Shown: positions 60,433 to 64,000 of the stretch, one piece after another
Layout: every line of letters starts with the position of its first letter
Position numbering within the stretch: position 1 is the stretch's first letter
DNA from: Varroa destructor
Lineage: Eukaryota; Arthropoda; Arachnida; Mesostigmata; Varroidae
Direction: 5' to 3'
DNA length: 64,000 nt
NCBI RefSeq assembly: GCF_002443255.2
Contig: NW_019211456.1
Span: 44,260,074 to 44,324,073, forward strand
Translations under genes and position numbers: made by a program
Notes under the pieces: generated by a model
Database searches by the model: none
Told to the model about the DNA's origin: nothing
What the model saw: the letters and a program-made list of their open reading frames with translations, nothing else

Positions 60433-60984
60433 AAGGTCCATTGATTGTCGTTGATATATAACGAACACGAACACAGCTGTCAAAAAGCCAAACTTAGTTT
60501 CAATTGTCTGTGTCGATATAATGAGGGAAAAGCTCAAGCCTTCGTTTCGAAATCGGCTCAACTATACGAGCGGCAGAACTGCGTAATTCCACAGAATTCA
60601 AGGGTTACGAAAGTGTTTTGTTGCTATGAGCAAGGAGCATCAAAAAGAAGCTTAAGTCTACAGTTGGAGTTTGGCAGAACCACTTGAACCTTAGGGTCTT
60701 CTACATGTAATTATATCTCCGCTATTGTCGTTCACAACGATACCATTTAAGTTTAGCTTCGTAGAATAATGTGTTCGGACTTACGACTTACGTATACTAG
60801 ACACACAGTTAAACTTGGAAAGGCGTATAGAACTAGCGTTTACTTTTGCCTCCAGGTTTTCTGGCTTCTGACCAATCGACTACTCGTAAGGTATGCCCCC
60901 GAAAATTCTACAACAAGAGCCCCCCACCATCAATATTGCAAGCGTTTAGCGTTCCTTCTTCCAGTAACCTTCTCTTTGCGCTCG

Positions 60985-61018
60985 TATATATATATATATA
61001 TATATATATACGTATATA
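60985..61018. repeat. (TA)n microsatellite
   Basis: About 17 TA units, interrupted once by CG. Confidence 0.96.
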
Positions 61019-61146
61019 TCGATCAGTTCGTTCTCTGCATTAAATATATATTACGCTATTACAAGAGAATGAGGTAAACTTTGAAACTGATTAAGTTTTG
61101 AACTAGTTGGGCTACAAAGATAGTTTTGTAATTTATATTAGAGGCA

Positions 61147-61161
61147 CCCCCCCCCCCCCCC
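61147..61161. repeat. Poly-C tract, 15 nt
   Basis: Uninterrupted C-run in AT-rich surroundings; rare compared with A/T runs here. Confidence 0.97.
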
Positions 61162-61327
61162 TTTATTTTTTGCATACCGCAGTACTCTGACAATTTTGGG
61201 ACGGCCATATACGGTGGCTGTTCATGTTCCCATACGTATTTTTTTACCTACCACTACTTGAAATAAATTAATAGCGGAGTGTTTTTGCTCACCAGTTGCC
61301 CTTTCTAGGACGTGGAAAAGCTTGCAA

Positions 61328-61559
61328 TCACACAGACATGAACTGATATTCGTTTGCCTGATCTGCGATGAGGTCCGGCGTTGTCATCAAGTGCTTTTGA
61401 CTGTCATACCAAATGTGTATCTGCCTCCTGAGGAACTTGTGATGGCGGGCTACATTCACCGCTTCATTTTCGGTAAGAATCTCATGGTGGCAAAGGTTTT
61501 TGATGTCCATGGCAAGTATAATTATCACTTGCCACACCGCCGCAACGTCATTCGTTCGA
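61328..61559 (-). CDS. Open frame, possible terminal exon
   Basis: After CTACCGTCTTTACTAG on the minus strand the frame reads RTNDVAAVWQVIIILAMDIK, then HHEILTENEAVNVARHHK (loosely like the LTE-h-E-V motif near EF-hands) and ends ANEYQFMSV, TGA. First codon positions are rich in G and A. The plus strand over 61322-61582 is also open, with a GTAAGA donor-like site, so the strand is not settled. The family resemblance is tentative. Confidence 0.28.
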
Positions 61560-61947
61560 CTAGTAAAGACGGTAGAACTTAAATCGATGCCTCGTTTATG
61601 GCAACCATATAGTCCCGTCTATGGCTCCGATCTAACATTTGCATGTTTGCACTATTCACTTGCTATGATCTTCTTGCCTAATGTTTTCGTCTATATTCGA
61701 TGAATTTCCGCAGCGCTGTGGCTCTAGAGGAACAAAATCTTGACCACTGAGAGATGATATCCAAAAAATTGTCCTAGCTCATTCTTTTGGAGTAATCTCA
61801 ACTAGTTTTTATTCATAGATTTTTCGAAAACTGGATTATTTAGCTAACCGAATTTTGTCTGAGCATGGTTAAAAAAATTATTCGATTTCAAAGTTCACCG
61901 GATTCGCTTCAACGCACTGGCAAACTATATACTACTGTTTTCTACTT

Positions 61948-62116
61948 TCAGGTGGCGTTTTCGTCTTCGTCGTCCGTGCTTCTAGCGCCCACAGAATCTG
62001 CAAAAAATAATAGGCTACACTAAAGTATGGTCCAACTATGATCTTATTACACATATATATATTCACTACAGTTTACTTACCCAGTTTATGGGGTGGCACC
62101 AGTCGATGGGGGTAGT
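61948..62116 (-). CDS. Candidate 3' end of a minus-strand gene, 83-nt intron
   Basis: A 36-nt exon (62116-62081) lies between a very strong acceptor (CACCTCTCCGCCCCCGCAG) and a perfect donor (GTAAGTAAAC). An 83-nt intron ends in TATTATTTTTTGCAG. The last exon (61997-61948), read in one phase, gives YPHRLVPPHKL, D, then SVGARSTDDEDENAT and TGA, an acidic tail. In another phase the pair reads TTPIDWCHPINW then ILWALEARTTKTK to TAG, so the frame is unresolved. The plus strand also shows an acceptor-like TTTTCTACTTTCAG ending 61950. Splice sites are the main support. Confidence 0.35.
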
Positions 62117-62444
62117 CTGCGGGGGCGGAGAGGTGATTGCGAGTAAAAGCAACTGAAAGAAAAATAGGCGTAGGAGAGTTGAAACTCTATTTTACGTTGC
62201 ACGTTCGAACCAGTCCATAAACCGCGTTTTGGCTCCATTTGATGTTTGGATTTTTTAAAATTACTTTGACATGTTCTTAAGTTTTTAAGCGATTAGTTTT
62301 AAACGCTTACGCTGCTCGAGATTGGCTTAAATATATAATACGTAGACTAATTTCTACAACGGAAACCTAGCGATGTGTGAAAGCAGTACAGAAACACCAA
62401 AGACCTTATATTAAATATATTTCTAAATAGAACAATATTACATT

Positions 62445-62716
62445 TCATATTTTATCCCGGACAAAATTTAGACCGAACGCTTTGTTGACTGACAGAAATG
62501 AGTCTTCTGCGATTAATATAGATGAAGTACTAGGAAGATTAACCCAGATGGGTATATTAGATGCTTGTTGCATATACTCTGGAGCATCTCGTTGTATACG
62601 TTTACTATGATGGCTGCACATAAGATTCGTTTGTTCCCACAAATGTCCACAGGGACTCTCGCCTGAACAAAGATGTACGAGCGTACAAAATGTTGCCTCG
62701 ACCAAAGTTTGTCTTT
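62445..62716 (-). CDS. Open frame, possible exon
   Basis: Minus-strand frame of about 90 codons to TGA: CSGESPCGHLWEQTNLMC, then APEYMQQASNIPIWVNLPS and SFLSVNKAFGLNFVRDKI. A second frame (KLWSRQHFVRSYIFVQARV...) also stays open up to a GTAAAC site at about 62608. Two open frames make either call weak. Confidence 0.22.
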
Positions 62717-62957
62717 AGTATCATTATTCAATAGAACGCATTAGTTACATTAGTTGTGCCACTTCACCTTTCTCCAAGGCGCAATTTTTTCAATTAGATT
62801 TTTCTTCGAATACCGCTAGTTCAAATATTAATATCCGTTAGTGCTTCAGAGAACGTTAACGTTAAAGTTGTTGAAAATGATTCACAGCGGAATTGGACAT
62901 AATGAAGTGTATAGCTGCTAAAAACATAAGTACGTAAAAGACCTCTGGTAAAAATCG

Positions 62958-62975
62958 AAAAAAAAAAAAAAAAAA
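62958..62975. repeat. Poly-A tract, 18 nt
   Basis: Uninterrupted A-run on the plus strand (poly-T pyrimidine run on the minus strand). Confidence 0.97.
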
Positions 62976-62985
62976 GTTAGCGTAC

Positions 62986-63151
62986 GCTTGCCGCCACGGT
63001 ACTGTATTTCATCTTTTTCGTATAATTTTCCATAAAATTTTAATGTTCGACATTGGACGTATTTAGCGGTGGGGTATAGCTTTTCTACGATGGTAAACAC
63101 TGAGGTACTTGTTACTACCTTCCGATATCGTGGACTGATCGTCACCTCGCA
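62986..63151 (-). CDS. Candidate internal exon, minus strand
   Basis: Bounded on the minus strand by GGCATTTAG, with a branch-point-like GACTAAT upstream, and a GTACGC donor. 55 codons plus one base: CEVTISPRYRKVVTSTSVFT, then VEKLYPTAKYVQCRTLKFYG and LYEKDEIQYRGGK. Compact mixed alpha/beta composition, no stops. No family recognised; the downstream partner exon is unresolved. Confidence 0.3.
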
Positions 63152-63417
63152 CTAAATGCCCTTCTATTAGTCAACGGATCGCAGCTGTGGACATTGCGAC
63201 GTGTAGATGTGCTAGAAAAAGTTTAGGAAACCGAGAGATCATGGTCGCATCAATGGGCCTGTAATGAGTCCCTTCACAGATTCACCTCGGCCTTCCCCTC
63301 TACAGAGAAGGAATGATACCGTAACATATACATCAGCATTGTCCGCTTTCATGCTTATACGGCACCAGACGGGTGAATGGGTAACGGTTGCAACGGAAAG
63401 AGAACGAGTAGAAAGTG

Positions 63418-63663
63418 ATGGAACTGAGCTACAATAAATTAAACATATCACTGTACAACAAAAATGATCGATCGAAAGCGGGATTTAGGATTGTCTCGAT
63501 GCTAGAAAGATTACAAATATCATTTAAGCACATAGACTCTAGTTGTTCATCTATTTTGCGCACAAATCGTGCACCATATGCGGAGAGATATGCCGGGACT
63601 GAAACTAATGAAATAGATATACACAAATGTCGAGGGGAGGAAGCGACAATTTATACTTTTTAG
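63418..63663 (+). CDS. Short open frame, unknown
   Basis: ATG-started plus frame of 81 codons: MELSYNKLNISLYNKNDRSK, a Ser/Cys middle, then YAGTETNEIDIHKCRGEE and TAG. The minus strand is also open across 63429-63626. Listed as a possibility only. Confidence 0.18.
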   Translation: MELSYNKLNISLYNKNDRSKAGFRIVSMLERLQISFKHIDSSCSSILRTNRAPYAERYAGTETNEIDIHKCRGEEATIYTF

Positions 63664-63680
63664 AAAGTGACCTCATAGTT

Positions 63681-63712
63681 GAAGCCAAAGTCGATATAGC
63701 AGTGTTGGCTTC
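63681..63712. repeat. Hairpin, 8-bp perfect arms, 16-nt loop
   Basis: GAAGCCAA pairs with TTGGCTTC. Short; could be chance. Confidence 0.6.
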
Positions 63713-64000
63713 GGTGTGGTTCGCCTGCGTAGAGACATTTTCCACTTTGTTTTCCAATAGAAAACCCGATTTTCAGCTTTCCGGAATTGCGAATTGATTG
63801 ACATACTTATCTTTATTGTTCAACTGATCCATTAACTGAATCAACGTGGAAGTACACGGTTACTAACGATGTGTAGATGGCATTATTCAAGCGAATCAGA
63901 CGCTACGTCCATTTTGCAACATGGGAGGCCACCCACACGTTACGCCGACGATCACCGCAACGATTTGTTCCACCGAACTATTTCACTACAATGGATTCTC

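Larger units (their letters stand above)
59064..61320. other. No confident gene
   Basis: Contains (TA)n at 59234-59272 and 60985-61018, the 60378-60432 hairpin and a poly-C run. An 80-codon plus frame follows the hairpin (60445-60687), but a second plus frame over the same bases is equally protein-like, so neither is called. Confidence 0.4.

Noticed and set aside
1..64000. Calling every protein-like stop-to-stop frame a terminal exon
   Set aside because: A random frame always ends in a stop, and an AG, often the TAG stop itself, usually lies near its start. I kept only frames with extra support or marked them as low confidence.

Overview
This window looks like nuclear DNA of an intron-rich eukaryote, most simply an invertebrate metazoan. 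It is AT-rich with only patchy GC-richer islands. Its longest stop-free frame is only about 167 codons. It carries many (TA)n and other microsatellites, homopolymer tracts and one 100-N scaffold gap (42462-42561). Nothing resembles a prokaryotic operon, a ribosome-binding-site array, a CRISPR array or a phage. A parasitiform mite or another arthropod is a guess; no marker gene lets me name the lineage.

Coding content is sparse and hard to prove by eye. The best-supported model is a two-exon minus-strand gene 3' end (55247-55193 spliced to 54127-53640). It has good splice sites, matched phase and the longest open frame of the window. Weaker phase-consistent models are: plus strand 219-318 with 1350-1447; plus strand 16899-18461 (three exons); minus strand 21499-21265 (75-nt intron); and minus strand 62116-61948 (83-nt intron). 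I could not assign a family to any of them. Further open frames are listed at low confidence. Any random stop-to-stop frame can be made to look like a terminal exon, because it must end in a stop and an AG usually lies near its start.

About 35.5-36.34 kb on the plus strand lies what appears to be a decayed non-LTR retrotransposon 3' half. It has a reverse-transcriptase thumb-like segment, an FTDGSA RNase H-like motif and a C-terminal Cys/His cluster, in the expected order but in broken frames. A tRNA-like A-box/B-box pair at 30784-30836 (minus) may be a SINE head.

The most striking non-coding structures are exceptional palindromes and hairpins: a perfect 36-bp palindrome (51749-51784), a 24-bp stem with a 7-nt loop (60378-60432), a 21-bp stem with a 2-nt loop (638-681), and irregular miRNA-like foldbacks at 16165-16205, 40279-40340 and 49023-49108. 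A 27-bp element occurs at both 15154-15180 and 52062-52088, differing by three transitions. The rest reads as intron or intergenic sequence with simple repeats.
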